From assembly GCA_017620915.1 (NCBI GenBank), contig JAFZSK010000017.1, positions 1 through 36,774 on the forward strand: 36,774 bases of DNA. The letters are read 5' to 3'. The notes beneath the pieces are model-generated. The model worked only from the letters and a program-made list of their open reading frames with translations, searched no databases and had not been told where the DNA came from. The stretch's first letter is position 1; each line of letters begins with the position of its first letter. The stretch is from Clostridia bacterium. Lineage in GTDB: Bacteria; Bacillota; Clostridia; UBA1212; UBA1255. The position numbers and the translations under genes are program-made. Below are positions 7,084-15,202 of the stretch, piece by piece.

Positions 7084-9987
7084 TTTAAGCTTTAAGCCCA
7101 GAATTGTCCCTATCCCCGCCAGCACCACCGCGGCAACAATGATCAGCGTGACCGTCAGGTACGGAAACTCTTCGTTGCGGGTGGTAAAGTGGAAGCAGAA
7201 CCGGCCGCCCGGCGCCGCGTCGCCGTCCGTGTAGAGGGACATGATATCGCCGTCTGCCAAGTTGTTGTCGCACCATTTGAAGTTGAACTCCAGACGTTTG
7301 CCCGGACCCAGGTCCAGCAGATTGCGCGGGATGGTGACCTGGAGCACGTTGTCCGTCACCGAATAATCCATATATCCCACGGTCTCCCAGTTCCAGCCGC
7401 CCGTGCTGCGCTCCAGCACCAGGCCACGGCTGTCCGGCGCCGTACGGTTCAGGATGTATTCAAACTCCTCCCAGTCCTTGGAGTCCGCGGTGGCAACGCG
7501 CGTATCCAAAAGGAGCCGCATCCAATTGCCGCTGTCCGGCGCGGTCAACGCGTCTGTTGTTTCCACGAAGAAATACAGATTCTTGCGGTCGTACGACACT
7601 TTGGCCGTGATGATGTCGTTGCGGACGCCGTCGTTGACGTAGTGCGTCGTGGCCCAGCCGTCGGCATCGCGGTCGTAGCGGCCGCCTGCGTAATGGTTGT
7701 AAGTGACGATCGACGGATCGTTCCACGCGTCCAGCGCGCCGTGGATGTCAATGCTCTTCGACACCGCCTGCACATCGTACGAAGACGCGCCTTTGAAGCG
7801 GCGGATGTTGGCGACCAGCTGATAATAATAGTAATCCTTCAGCGCCCCTTTGGAAGGTTCGCAGTCGCGGGAGTTCTCGTCATCGCACTGGTCCGGGAAG
7901 CCATTGGCCACGCCGCACCATTCTACGTTGCGCCCCATGATCCACTCGTTCCAACCGGTGACGAATATGATCTGCGGATCCACCGACAGCGCGTAGTCCC
8001 ACTGTTCCTGGAAGTTGATGCCGTAGAACTTGGAATTTTCCATATTGGTGCTGCAGACGATCTTCCGACCCCGGTACGTGTACGAATACGAATAATTGCG
8101 GTCCATCGAGAAGCTGCGGCCCATGTTGTGCGCGCCGTTCTGCGCCGAGAGCACCATATTTTCCCAGTCCGCGTTCATACATGTGCCCACGGTGGTCATT
8201 TCCACCGAACCGTCTGCGTTTTTGTACAGCGCCTGCGGATAAACGTGCAGCCAGCCCCAGTACTGGTCGGTATTGTTGCCGCCGAAGTACGACGCGTCGC
8301 CGCCGCGGAACGTGAAGAACTGTGCCATCTCTGCCTGCCGCTCGTCCTCGAGATCCAGTCCGGAATTGTGCGCCATCACCAGCGGCTTGCCTTCCCAGTA
8401 GAACCACAGATCCTGGTACAGGCCGGGTTTGTAGATTTTAGTGTAGACCTGGTACAGCGACGAACGCGTGTTGCCCGACCAGCCGAACTGCATCATAAAA
8501 CCGACCTGCGGCGTTTTGATGCCTTCCGCCCGGGCTTCCGACCAGACTTTCAGCAGGTTCATGTACGCGGGTTCCCAGGTGTAGTCGCCGTTGGTGCAGT
8601 CAAACAGCACGAAGTCAACGCCCGCATCCGCCAGCAGCTCCGCGTGATTGCGCAGCACATAATCATCCAGTTCGGTGTAATAGCCGTACAGCGGTTCATT
8701 CCAGAAATACGCGCCGGCGGGTTTCCAGGCCTCGTGGTAATAGTCATTCTTGGATTCGGGGTACGCTTCGATGGTGTTGTTGACGTTGTACGGCACATTG
8801 CTTGCAAAATTGTAATGCCAGGTCCAGTAAAAGATACCGACTTTTTTGTTGTTCGGTTTGCCTACGTCTTTGCTGGAAGGCAGCGTGCGGCCGAGGCCGT
8901 CCACTGCGGTCCATTTGGTGGGATCCACGCCCATTTGCGCGATCGCGCTGTCCTCCGGCACCGTCCATTCCGGCGGCGCGGTGTGGTACACCATGTCTTC
9001 CTGCTCATTGGCGTGCGCGAACAGCCGCGATACCGGTTCGGCGGCAATTATTTCGCCCGGATACGACCCGTAGACGAAAATGCCGTTGTCAAAGCAGTTG
9101 ATGCCCAGAATGCTGGGCAGGTAGCGGTCAATTCGCACATTGCTGCCTTTCGTGACCGTACAGACCAGCAGGTATTCCCCCGCGGGCAGCGCGCCGCCGG
9201 ACAGGCTCTCGAAATTCAGACCCACCGGCTCTCCGGCGTTCCAGTTTGCGGCAGTGCCGGAAATCAGCACGTCCCCTTCCATACTCAGCCGAAGATTTTT
9301 GTCCCAGCGGTACAATCTGAACTCTGCGGCAACATCGCCGGCGCTGCTGAACTCCAGTCCCGCGAACACCACGGGCGCGACCGTATGGAACTGCATCTGG
9401 ACCGAATCGCCTTCGTTCATGTAGAGCGCTTCGGTCTTCGGGGAAACATCGTACGTCGGAAACACGGTCGCCGGTTCGGCATAGCTTTTGTGCGTGTCCC
9501 CGGGCAATACCGCGGCCAGCACCAGCAGCACCGCCAGCAGCGCGCAGAACAGTTTGCGCAGCTTCCGCACCGCGCCCGCCGCCTTCGCGCGCACGATCCG
9601 GAGCGGCTGCCCCGCCACCGCGAGCCGTGAATACAGTTTATATCCTTTTTCTTCCACCGAATGTTCCCTGCCCTTCCGCACGAAGGATGTCAGCACGCCC
9701 AGCACCCGTTCCTCCGGAACATTCCGTTCGCGGGCGGCGCAGTTGTCCCCCAGAATATCGTAACCCTCCGGCCGCACCTTCACCACGCGGTGAAGCACGT
9801 ACTTGTCCGGAGGGCGTTTAAACAGCACTACATCGTATTTTCTGGCGCGTTCGGCGCCCTTTTTGCGCACGGTGAACAGATCGCGGCCCTGCTTCAGCAT
9901 CGGCATCATGCTCACGCCTACATTGGAGTAAGTCAGGCTGCCGTTTTCAGCGAGATATTCTTCGATCGATCTGCTCTCAGCATCCAT
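7057..9987 (-). CDS. S24/S26 peptidase-like domain fused to a GH99-like, CBM-like, membrane-anchored ectodomain
   Basis: About 976 aa from ATG 9987; an AGGGA lies almost against the ATG, so coupling to the PqqD-like gene 25 nt upstream is likely. Residues 1-135 match Clostridia S24/S26-type proteins: nucleophile in GVSMMPM (Ser26), YVLHRVV (His66) and a GDN motif (80-82). Residues about 140-170 look exactly like a signal peptide (RKLRK, hydrophobic core, then KSYA before EPA). The ectodomain follows: a beta-rich region, a GH99/WbsX-like barrel (GIFYWTWHYNF, EPLYGYYTELDDY, LADAGVDFVLFD) and a CBM9/DOMON-like region. A C-terminal membrane helix and a KLKKLK tail end the protein. Normally the first domain ends where the second begins, so this is an unusual fusion. 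The last residues lie inside the heptamer repeat. Confidence 0.85.
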   Translation of the reverse strand: MDAESRSIEEYLAENGSLTYSNVGVSMMPMLKQGRDLFTVRKKGAERARKYDVVLFKRPPDKYVLHRVVKVRPEGYDILGDNCAARERNVPEERVLGVLTSFVRKGREHSVEEKGYKLYSRLAVAGQPLRIVRAKAAGAVRKLRKLFCALLAVLLVLAAVLPGDTHKSYAEPATVFPTYDVSPKTEALYMNEGDSVQMQFHTVAPVVFAGLEFSSAGDVAAEFRLYRWDKNLRLSMEGDVLISGTAANWNAGEPVGLNFESLSGGALPAGEYLLVCTVTKGSNVRIDRYLPSILGINCFDNGIFVYGSYPGEIIAAEPVSRLFAHANEQEDMVYHTAPPEWTVPEDSAIAQMGVDPTKWTAVDGLGRTLPSSKDVGKPNNKKVGIFYWTWHYNFASNVPYNVNNTIEAYPESKNDYYHEAWKPAGAYFWNEPLYGYYTELDDYVLRNHAELLADAGVDFVLFDCTNGDYTWEPAYMNLLKVWSEARAEGIKTPQVGFMMQFGWSGNTRSSLYQVYTKIYKPGLYQDLWFYWEGKPLVMAHNSGLDLEDERQAEMAQFFTFRGGDASYFGGNNTDQYWGWLHVYPQALYKNADGSVEMTTVGTCMNADWENMVLSAQNGAHNMGRSFSMDRNYSYSYTYRGRKIVCSTNMENSKFYGINFQEQWDYALSVDPQIIFVTGWNEWIMGRNVEWCGVANGFPDQCDDENSRDCEPSKGALKDYYYYQLVANIRRFKGASSYDVQAVSKSIDIHGALDAWNDPSIVTYNHYAGGRYDRDADGWATTHYVNDGVRNDIITAKVSYDRKNLYFFVETTDALTAPDSGNWMRLLLDTRVATADSKDWEEFEYILNRTAPDSRGLVLERSTGGWNWETVGYMDYSVTDNVLQVTIPRNLLDLGPGKRLEFNFKWCDNNLADGDIMSLYTDGDAAPGGRFCFHFTTRNEEFPYLTVTLIIVAAVVLAGIGTILGLKLKKLKVISDK

Positions 9988-10012
9988 TTCCCTGCAAACA
10001 ACCGCGTTCCGC

Positions 10013-10276
10013 TCATTCGCCGTCGATGGCGCCCACACTGCGCAGCTTGGTCAGCACGGTGCTGACGTCGGCGGCGATCCGGTCCCGCGGCGCGTCGTAC
10101 TTTTCGAACAGGGCGTCAACGATCTGCTCCTCGGTCACTTCGTTTTTCAGGAGGTCAATAATATCGCCGGTGGTGCCGTTGCCCCTGATAATGCCTTTGA
10201 AGGCCGTGCTGTCGGTGCTGACAACGTAATATTGCCCGCCGCTCATGTGTGTTATAAAATTCGGATTCAGTTTCAT
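10013..10276 (-). CDS. PqqD-family protein
   Basis: An 87-aa protein, start ATG 10276 behind AAGGAG at 8 nt. The pattern (LNPNF, a VVSTDS-like strand, GTTGDIIDLLKNEVTEEQIVDALFEKY written here as two parts, then DVSTVLTKLRSVGAI) is the winged-helix fold of PqqD and related RiPP recognition elements. Stand-alone members beside an HprK-like kinase and an S24/S26 protein are common in Clostridia; what they bind there is unknown to me. No precursor peptide gene is visible nearby. It lies between the kinase (19 nt upstream) and the S26-fusion gene (25 nt downstream) and is probably cotranscribed with both. Confidence 0.85.
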   Translation of the reverse strand: MKLNPNFITHMSGGQYYVVSTDSTAFKGIIRGNGTTGDIIDLLKNEVTEEQIVDALFEKYDAPRDRIAADVSTVLTKLRSVGAIDGE

Positions 10277-10295
10277 CGGTTACGCTCCTTATATA

Positions 10296-11060
10296 TCAGT
10301 CCCGCATTCCCTCGTATGCCGTTCGCGCGGCGTCGGGATCGAGATTGCAGCTCATCGTATAGAGTTTCACGCCGCGTTCGAACGCGTCCAGCAGATCCAG
10401 CGTCGCGGCCAGCATGCCCGGGTCCGAGGGGCGGTATACCTGCCTCAGCAGGACGGGAAACGCGTCTTCCCGCGAAAGAGGGCGGACAAAGTTCTCTTCG
10501 CCGCGGGTCAATACGCACAGCGCCTTCAGCGGAAACTCCGCGTTGCAGCCCAGCCGGTGCTTGCCGTTCCAGGGGTTGCCGCTCACGAACGCTTTGCCGC
10601 TTTCGGCGTCAATACGGATAAACGGCTTGTCGTCGTTGACCATCACCACGCGCGGCCCGAACGCCTTGCGCCAGAAGGACGCGTGAGTGGATTTGCCCGT
10701 GCCGCTGGGAGCGGTGAACATATAGCCTTCGCCGTCCATTGCCAGCGCGGAGCCATGCATCAGAAACCGGCCGGTGCGCGGAAGAAACTCCGCGATCTTG
10801 CGGAATATCGCCGTGATCTCGTAATAGCCCATGCTAAAAGAGCGTCCGATCGCCTCGGCGCGCCGCCGTTCCGCTTCGAGCTCTTCGTCGGTGACGGAGA
10901 TCACCGCGTCGGGACGTATCGCCGCCGGTCCGGCAGCCGCTTCGGTCTCCGAGGACAACGGCAATTCCACACGGTAACCCTCGCAGAACCGGTTCATCGC
11001 CTTGTATCTGTGCTGTATCTCAAGCGTCAATCCCGACGCGGTCAACCCAAAGCTGTCCAT
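10296..11060 (-). CDS. HprK-like P-loop kinase domain protein
   Basis: 254 aa, start ATG 11060 with AGAGGAA just upstream. The P-loop is APSGTGKST (117-125), followed by VVMVNDDKPFIRI and the SGNPWNGKHRLG loop, as in HPr kinase/PEP carboxykinase-like proteins associated with PqqD-type genes. The HPr kinase N-terminal domain is absent, and the preceding 100 residues are a family-specific cap. Related proteins in lasso-peptide and other RiPP clusters modify peptides, but that function is not shown here. It is first in the kinase-PqqD-S26 unit and has its own promoter. Confidence 0.82.
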   Translation of the reverse strand: MDSFGLTASGLTLEIQHRYKAMNRFCEGYRVELPLSSETEAAAGPAAIRPDAVISVTDEELEAERRRAEAIGRSFSMGYYEITAIFRKIAEFLPRTGRFLMHGSALAMDGEGYMFTAPSGTGKSTHASFWRKAFGPRVVMVNDDKPFIRIDAESGKAFVSGNPWNGKHRLGCNAEFPLKALCVLTRGEENFVRPLSREDAFPVLLRQVYRPSDPGMLAATLDLLDAFERGVKLYTMSCNLDPDAARTAYEGMRD

Positions 11061-11101
11061 TTCCTCTCCCGCCGCTCTCCGCTCTCCGGAAAAGCGGCTT
11101 T

Positions 11102-11130
11102 AGTGTACTATAAGAGGGCGGAAAAGTCAA
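11102..11130 (-). promoter_or_regulatory. Promoter for the kinase-PqqD-S26 cassette, overlapping a stop codon
   Basis: On the minus strand TTGACT (11130-11125), a 17-nt spacer and TACACT (11107-11102). The -35 box contains the TGA stop codon (11129-11127) of the upstream esterase gene. Confidence 0.6.
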
Positions 11131-13121
11131 GATTTGACCAACAGGAACGCGCCGGCGGGAATGCCCGCGGAGTTGCAGAGGTTCAGTTGATCGCCGAAGA
11201 AGTATCTGGTCTTTACGTTGTACGCGATCCCGAACAGCGGCGAAGACGCTTCGATCACCACGGTATCGGGTGAAGCGATCCGGCCGGTGATGTCGCTGGA
11301 CACGCTGCCGTTCATTGACAGCCGCGTAAAGCCGCGGACAACATCGCTGCCGTCAATCGTTTTGAGCCCGTCGCCCACATTCTTGTACTTGATCGTAGCC
11401 ATCGTGCCGTCTTCAGAATATGTCACGGATTCCACGATCGGACCGGAGGCGTTGTCCAGCGTGATCCCGCCTTCCCCGTTGAACGCGCACGCGATCTTGG
11501 CCGCCCGCAGCGCCTGCTCGTACTTGCAGTTCGGGTGGAGGCTGTTCCAGTACGTAGTGTCCGCCCACAGGTCGCTGGATTGGATCTGGAACAGGTTGTC
11601 CGCCATCATCACCATGCTGCCCATTTTGCCGCGGATGTAGCCCACGTCCATATACGCCCAGGTGCTCGTGTAGCCCGCGGGGGCGGTATACATAGTAGGA
11701 AATTCCACAAAGTATACCGGGAAGTCTCTGTTGTTGGTGTTGTGCGTGCCGCGCATATATTCAACGTACGCCGTGAACACTTCGCCGTAGCGGTTCGCTT
11801 CCCGGCCGGAGTAGTCGCTCTCGCCCTGGTACCACAGTATACCGGCAATGGGCATCCGCGCAAAGGGCGCCATGAATTCGTTGTAGAGGAAGCGGCCGTG
11901 GTCGGCGTTGACGCCGGTGGTCACATAGTAGCCTTTGGACGAGTTGTATGTATCGGTCTTGAACCGCTCCGCCACGTCGTTGCAGAGGAACGCGCCGAGG
12001 GGCTGGCCGTTGCCGTCGATCTCGATCATGCCGATGGGCACGGTGCCGCCGGTGAGCTGCACGTAATTGCGCGCGAACAGGTAGCCGATGGCGGAGAAGC
12101 TGGCGATATTGGACTGCGTGGCGATCTTCCAGGTGTTGGTGCGGGTCAGGTCTTTCGCCTCCTCCGCGGTGCCGCGCTTCACGGAGGTGTTCCGTACGTT
12201 CTGCGTGTTGTAGTTGATGCGGATCGGCAGGTTGTAGTCCGAGTTCCGCGGGCAGCGCGCGGTGTCGCTGCTGTCAACGAACGACCAGTGCGCGTTCATA
12301 TCGTACGCGGCGTTGGACTGCCCGATCACCATGTACACGTCGCCCACCAGCACATCGTGCAGCACGACTTCTTTATAATCGCTGAAAATGCGGATATCGT
12401 TGCCGCTCGCCGCGTTGGCGCTGAGCGCATCATTGAACACCAGCATCCACTCGCCGTTCTGTATCGTGGTCTCTGCGGTCTGGCCCATAAACGTGCCCGT
12501 GATCTTGCCGCCGTTGGCCGAGCTGTCGGCAAAACCCCAGATCTTTACGAGCTCGCCGCGCTGCACGACCATATTGTCCGAGAACACGTTGGCAACTCTG
12601 AAATCCACCACTCCGGGCGTCGGCTCCGGCGTAGGTGCCGGGGTCTTCGTCGGTGCGGGCGTCGGGGTCTTCGTGGGCACCGGCGTGGGCGTCTTTGTCG
12701 GTGCCGGCGTTGGAGTCTTCGTGGGCTCCGGTGTGGGCGTCGCAGTGGGTTCCGGCGTCGGCGTCGCGGTGGGTTCCGGCGTGGGCGTCGCAGTGGGTTC
12801 CGGCGTGGGCGTCGCAGTGGGTTCCGGCGTGGCGGGCTCGGCGGTAGCGGGGACGTCCGTGGCGGGTTCATCGGTGTCCGGCGGCAATTCCGTTGCCGGC
12901 ACTTCGGTGGCAGGCTCGGCGGTGGCCGCTTCGGGCGTCGTTTCACCGGGCGTCAACGTCCCTTCCGCCGTCGGCTCGATCACTACCGTATCTGTTGCCG
13001 CCGGCTGCTCCGGCGTTTTATTGCCGCACGATACCGCAAAGGCGCCAACCGCCGCGATCAATATCATCACGACCGCCAATACGGCTGTGGATCTGAAGCG
13101 GGAACGCTCTCGTTTTTTCAT
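11127..13121 (-). CDS. Secreted sialate O-acetylesterase-like (SASA) esterase with a PT-rich linker
   Basis: 664 aa, start ATG 13121 behind GGAAGGGG. Residues 1-31 are a signal sequence followed by Cys32 (FAVSC), a possible but non-canonical lipobox. Residues about 45-170 are low-complexity (EPAT, VPAT, then PTATPTPEP and PTKTPTP repeats). From 172 the SASA/DUF303 pattern is clear: [21 protein letters not shown] with the likely nucleophile Ser269, [10 protein letters not shown], and SLHPN near the end with the probable catalytic His. The family removes acetyl groups from sialic acids or plant glycans. With the GH99-like and DUF4091 proteins in this window it suggests work on acetylated host or plant glycans outside the cell. 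Confidence 0.9.
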   Translation of the reverse strand: MKKRERSRFRSTAVLAVVMILIAAVGAFAVSCGNKTPEQPAATDTVVIEPTAEGTLTPGETTPEAATAEPATEVPATELPPDTDEPATDVPATAEPATPEPTATPTPEPTATPTPEPTATPTPEPTATPTPEPTKTPTPAPTKTPTPVPTKTPTPAPTKTPAPTPEPTPGVVDFRVANVFSDNMVVQRGELVKIWGFADSSANGGKITGTFMGQTAETTIQNGEWMLVFNDALSANAASGNDIRIFSDYKEVVLHDVLVGDVYMVIGQSNAAYDMNAHWSFVDSSDTARCPRNSDYNLPIRINYNTQNVRNTSVKRGTAEEAKDLTRTNTWKIATQSNIASFSAIGYLFARNYVQLTGGTVPIGMIEIDGNGQPLGAFLCNDVAERFKTDTYNSSKGYYVTTGVNADHGRFLYNEFMAPFARMPIAGILWYQGESDYSGREANRYGEVFTAYVEYMRGTHNTNNRDFPVYFVEFPTMYTAPAGYTSTWAYMDVGYIRGKMGSMVMMADNLFQIQSSDLWADTTYWNSLHPNCKYEQALRAAKIACAFNGEGGITLDNASGPIVESVTYSEDGTMATIKYKNVGDGLKTIDGSDVVRGFTRLSMNGSVSSDITGRIASPDTVVIEASSPLFGIAYNVKTRYFFGDQLNLCNSAGIPAGAFLLVKS

Positions 13122-13275
13122 TTAAAGGACCCCTTCCGCGAAAGAACAGTAGTTCTGCAAATTGACGCATTTTTCGCTGCGCCGACCGCTTTCTGCATGT
13201 ATTTTACAACAAATTGAAAGAATTTTCCACTGGAAATAAGGCGGGCTGCGTGAAAAGGCTGCCCGGCGGGGTTGT

Positions 13276-13583
13276 GTCAGCCACAACTCTGGTTTTTGCG
13301 TTTTGTGGCTGACGGATCGGAGGAGGGTGTCAGCCACAACTAGGGAGCTTGGGGTTTTGTGGCTGACGGATCGGAGGAGGGTGTCAGCCACAACCCGAGA
13401 GTTTGGGGTTTTGTGGCTGACGGATCGGAGGAGGGTGTCAGCCACAACTAGGGGTTCTGGCACTTTGTGGCTGACGGATCGGAGGAAGGTGTCAGCCACA
13501 ACTAGGGGTTCTGGCACTTTGTGGCTGACGGATCGGAGGAAGGTGTCAGCCACAACCCGAGAGTTTGGGGTTTTGTGGCTGAC
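13276..13583. repeat. Family A hairpin array, six units (A1)
   Basis: Six units start at 13276, 13329, 13383, 13437, 13491 and 13545 (pitch 53 then 54). Each has GTCAGCCACAA, a 17-18 nt variable loop and TTTGTGGCTGAC or similar, then a constant linker GGATCGGAGGAGGGT (GGAAGGT in two units). Stems of 9-11 bp are perfect. Loops of units 3 and 6 are identical, as are loops of units 4 and 5. The pitch of 18 codons leaves several frames open, which creates spurious repetitive ORFs on both strands. The array lies between the divergent 11127-13121 and 13918-14526 genes. Confidence 0.95.
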
Positions 13584-13604
13584 GATAATAGAAAAAGAAT
13601 CGGC

Positions 13605-13694
13605 GTAGGCCGAAATCCTTTCTTTCCTTCTTTTCGGCCTCCGCGAAAAGGTTGAGCGTAGGCCGAAACCCTTCCTTTCCGTTCTTTCGGCCTC
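13605..13694. repeat. Family B hairpins, two units next to array A1 (B1)
   Basis: Two units (13605 and 13658) of GTAGGCCGAAA, a pyrimidine-rich loop and TTTCGGCCT follow array A1 after about 20 nt. The linker CCGCGAAAAGGTTGAGC separates them. Stem AGGCCGAAA/TTTCGGCCT is perfect in both. Confidence 0.9.
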
Positions 13695-13753
13695 TGACGA
13701 CCCCTGCAGCAACTCCGAAGCGCCATATAACAAGGCCAAAAACAAAGCTCAGA

Positions 13754-13782
13754 TTGCATTCTTGCGCCGGGTATCGTATAAT
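13754..13782 (+). promoter_or_regulatory. Promoter for the 13918-14526 gene
   Basis: TTGCAT (13754-13759), a 17-nt spacer and TATAAT (13777-13782). It implies a leader of about 130 nt that contains the 28-nt direct repeat. Confidence 0.65.
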
Positions 13783-13816
13783 TGACCGTAGCGCAGGCAG
13801 ATCGCCGAGATATCGG

Positions 13817-13885
13817 CGCCATTGACCGCGGCAGCCATCGGCGCAAGCCGGCGGCACCGCCATTGACCGCGGCAGCCATCGGCGC
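13817..13885. repeat. 28-nt direct repeat, two copies, in a gene leader
   Basis: Two identical 28-nt copies (13817-13844 and 13858-13885; core CATTGACCGCGGCAGCCAT) lie between the promoter and the start codon of the 13918 gene, 41 nt apart start to start. Confidence 0.9.
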
Positions 13886-13917
13886 GCCTCACCGCAAACA
13901 GGAGGAACGACAGCGAC

Positions 13918-14526
13918 ATGAGATCCGACATCATACACGTAAAGAGCGACGGCACAGGGATAGAAGAGGCGTTGACGCAGGCGGAGCGCGTCGCGCGGTA
14001 TAAAGGGCTCGCGAAGAAGCCGACCATCCATCTGCGGCTGCTCACCGAAGAACTGATGGGCATGGTGAAAGGCATGACCGGCGTGCTCGATGCCGAGTTC
14101 TGGATCGAGGACGTTGACAACGCCTTCCAGCTCCACCTCCGCACCGACACCGCGATGAACACCAAATTGCGGCGGGAATTGTTGTCCGTCTCCACCAGCG
14201 GCAGCAACGAAGCCGCCAAAGGTGTCACCGGCAAGATCCGCGAACTGTTCGAGAAGGCGCTGGAGCCCGCGGACAATACATTGACCGCCCCCTACTGCAC
14301 CGGCTGGACTTTCACCGGCGCGGACAACGCCGCCCCCGGCATGATCACCTCCGGCGTCTGGTCCTTTAACAGCTACAAGGAATCCGTCCGGGACAACGCG
14401 GACAACGCCGAAGCCCGGGAAGCCTGGGACGAACTCGAAAAATCCATAATCGCTAACCTCGCGGACGAGGTCAAGATCTGGATCCGCAACGGCCAGGTGG
14501 AACTCACGGTCTTCAAGAAGATCTGA
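13918..14526 (+). CDS. Conserved protein of unknown function, possibly a degenerate HATPase fold
   Basis: 202 aa; ATG 13918 with AGGAGG about 12 nt upstream, a long spacing. I recall similar Clostridia proteins annotated as hypothetical or ATP-binding. The stretch HLRLLTEELMGMVKGM resembles the N-box helix of histidine-kinase-like ATPases, and FWIEDVDNAFQLHLR the following strands. I see no clear G-boxes, so ATP binding is doubtful. The middle (LLSVSTSGSNEAAKGVTGKI) is probably the most conserved part. No signal peptide or membrane helix. It is followed by a terminator and is probably monocistronic. Confidence 0.75.
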   Translation: MRSDIIHVKSDGTGIEEALTQAERVARYKGLAKKPTIHLRLLTEELMGMVKGMTGVLDAEFWIEDVDNAFQLHLRTDTAMNTKLRRELLSVSTSGSNEAAKGVTGKIRELFEKALEPADNTLTAPYCTGWTFTGADNAAPGMITSGVWSFNSYKESVRDNADNAEAREAWDELEKSIIANLADEVKIWIRNGQVELTVFKKI

Positions 14527-14638
14527 AGCTGAGCAGCGCTTGTCGCGGCGCCAGTTCGCTCTAAAAACCGCCGCGCGACCGCTCCCGCACTGCATTTCCG
14601 CCAAAAAAACACGAAAAAATCTGCAAAAAACTTTAAAA

Positions 14639-14670
14639 AACAGCCTGGAAGGGCTGTTTTATTTTATTTT
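14639..14670 (+). terminator. Intrinsic terminator after 13918-14526, overlapping the HU promoter
   Basis: Stem AACAGCC (14639-14645)/GGCTGTT (14652-14658), loop TGGAAG, followed by a T-rich run. Confidence 0.75.
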
Positions 14671-14683
14671 TATATGTTATAAT
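14655..14683 (+). promoter_or_regulatory. Promoter of the HU gene
   Basis: TATAAT at 14678-14683 is perfect; the -35 region (TGTTTT, 14655-14660, 17-nt spacer) is weak and lies inside the preceding terminator stem and T-tract. Confidence 0.55.
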
Positions 14684-14713
14684 AGAAGCACAAAATCCCT
14701 TAGGAGGTATATT

Positions 14714-15013
14714 ATGAACAAAACAGAGTTAATTCAGGCAGTAGCAGCTTCCGCCGGCGTGACCAAGAAAGTCGCCGCTGACGTCGTAAACGCCACTTTC
14801 GATTCCATCAAAGCCGAGCTGGCCAAGAAAGAGAAAGTTCAGCTCATCGGTTTCGGTACTTTCGAAGCTAAAAAGCGCAGCGCCCGCCAGGGTATCAACC
14901 CCCGCACCGGCGAAAAAGTTAAAATTGCCGCTTCTTACGCTCCCACTTTCAAAGCCGGCAAAGCTCTGAAGGTCGAGGTCAACAAGAGAAGACGCACCAC
15001 CAAAAAAGCGTAA
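14714..15013 (+). CDS. hup: HU-family DNA-binding protein
   Basis: 99 aa. ATG 14714 lies 7 nt after TAGGAGG; the longer open frame upstream has no such site. MNKTELIQAVA, GFGTFEAKKR and the DNA-intercalating arm GINPRTGEKVKI with its Pro are diagnostic of HU/IHF. The C-terminal tail is Lys/Arg-rich (NKRRRTTKKA), a little longer than the usual 90 residues. It should act as a homodimer that bends and compacts the nucleoid. It has its own promoter and terminator and is probably strongly expressed; the codon choice is more uniform than in its neighbours. Confidence 0.97.
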   Translation: MNKTELIQAVAASAGVTKKVAADVVNATFDSIKAELAKKEKVQLIGFGTFEAKKRSARQGINPRTGEKVKIAASYAPTFKAGKALKVEVNKRRRTTKKA

Positions 15014-15056
15014 TACTTTTTGATCAATCTACCGCCCTTGTCGGCGGCGGTCATTG

Positions 15057-15083
15057 AAAGCGGAGCTCCGGCTCCGCTTTTTA
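15057..15083 (+). terminator. Intrinsic terminator of the HU gene
   Basis: Perfect 10-bp stem AAAGCGGAGC/GCTCCGCTTT with a TCCG loop, running into TTAATTT. Confidence 0.9.
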
Positions 15084-15085
15084 AT

Positions 15086-15114
15086 TTGCAATTTTATAAA
15101 TTCTGTGGTATTCT
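15086..15114 (+). promoter_or_regulatory. Promoter of the fakA-fakB-plsX-acpP operon
   Basis: TTGCAA (15086-15091), a 17-nt spacer and TATTCT (15109-15114), directly behind the HU terminator and about 90 nt before the fakA start. I see no FapR-like palindrome I would trust. Confidence 0.6.
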
Positions 15115-15202
15115 ATCTATTGTTAAAAATGCTCCCCCGCCCCCAGCGGCGCGCATTTGCATTTTTATTTTATTGATTGAATTGACCGGGGAGGAATACA
15201 GT

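Noticed and set aside
7189-9630. 813-aa plus-strand open frame
   Set aside because: It is antisense to the S26-fusion gene, whose domains are clear; long antisense frames are common in GC-rich DNA.
10013-11060. Lasso-peptide or other RiPP cluster with a precursor gene
   Set aside because: Kinase and PqqD-like genes are present, but I found no short precursor ORF, no B2 protease and no cyclase in the surrounding DNA.
13276-13583. CRISPR array (36-nt repeats with 18-nt spacers)
   Set aside because: Spacers are too short and some are identical, the repeat is a hairpin with a purine-rich linker, and no cas genes are in the window.
13122-13745. Repetitive protein on the minus strand across array A1
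   Set aside because: The 54-nt pitch keeps several frames open by chance; units include hairpin stems and there is no ribosome binding site. The same holds for plus-strand 13303-13608.
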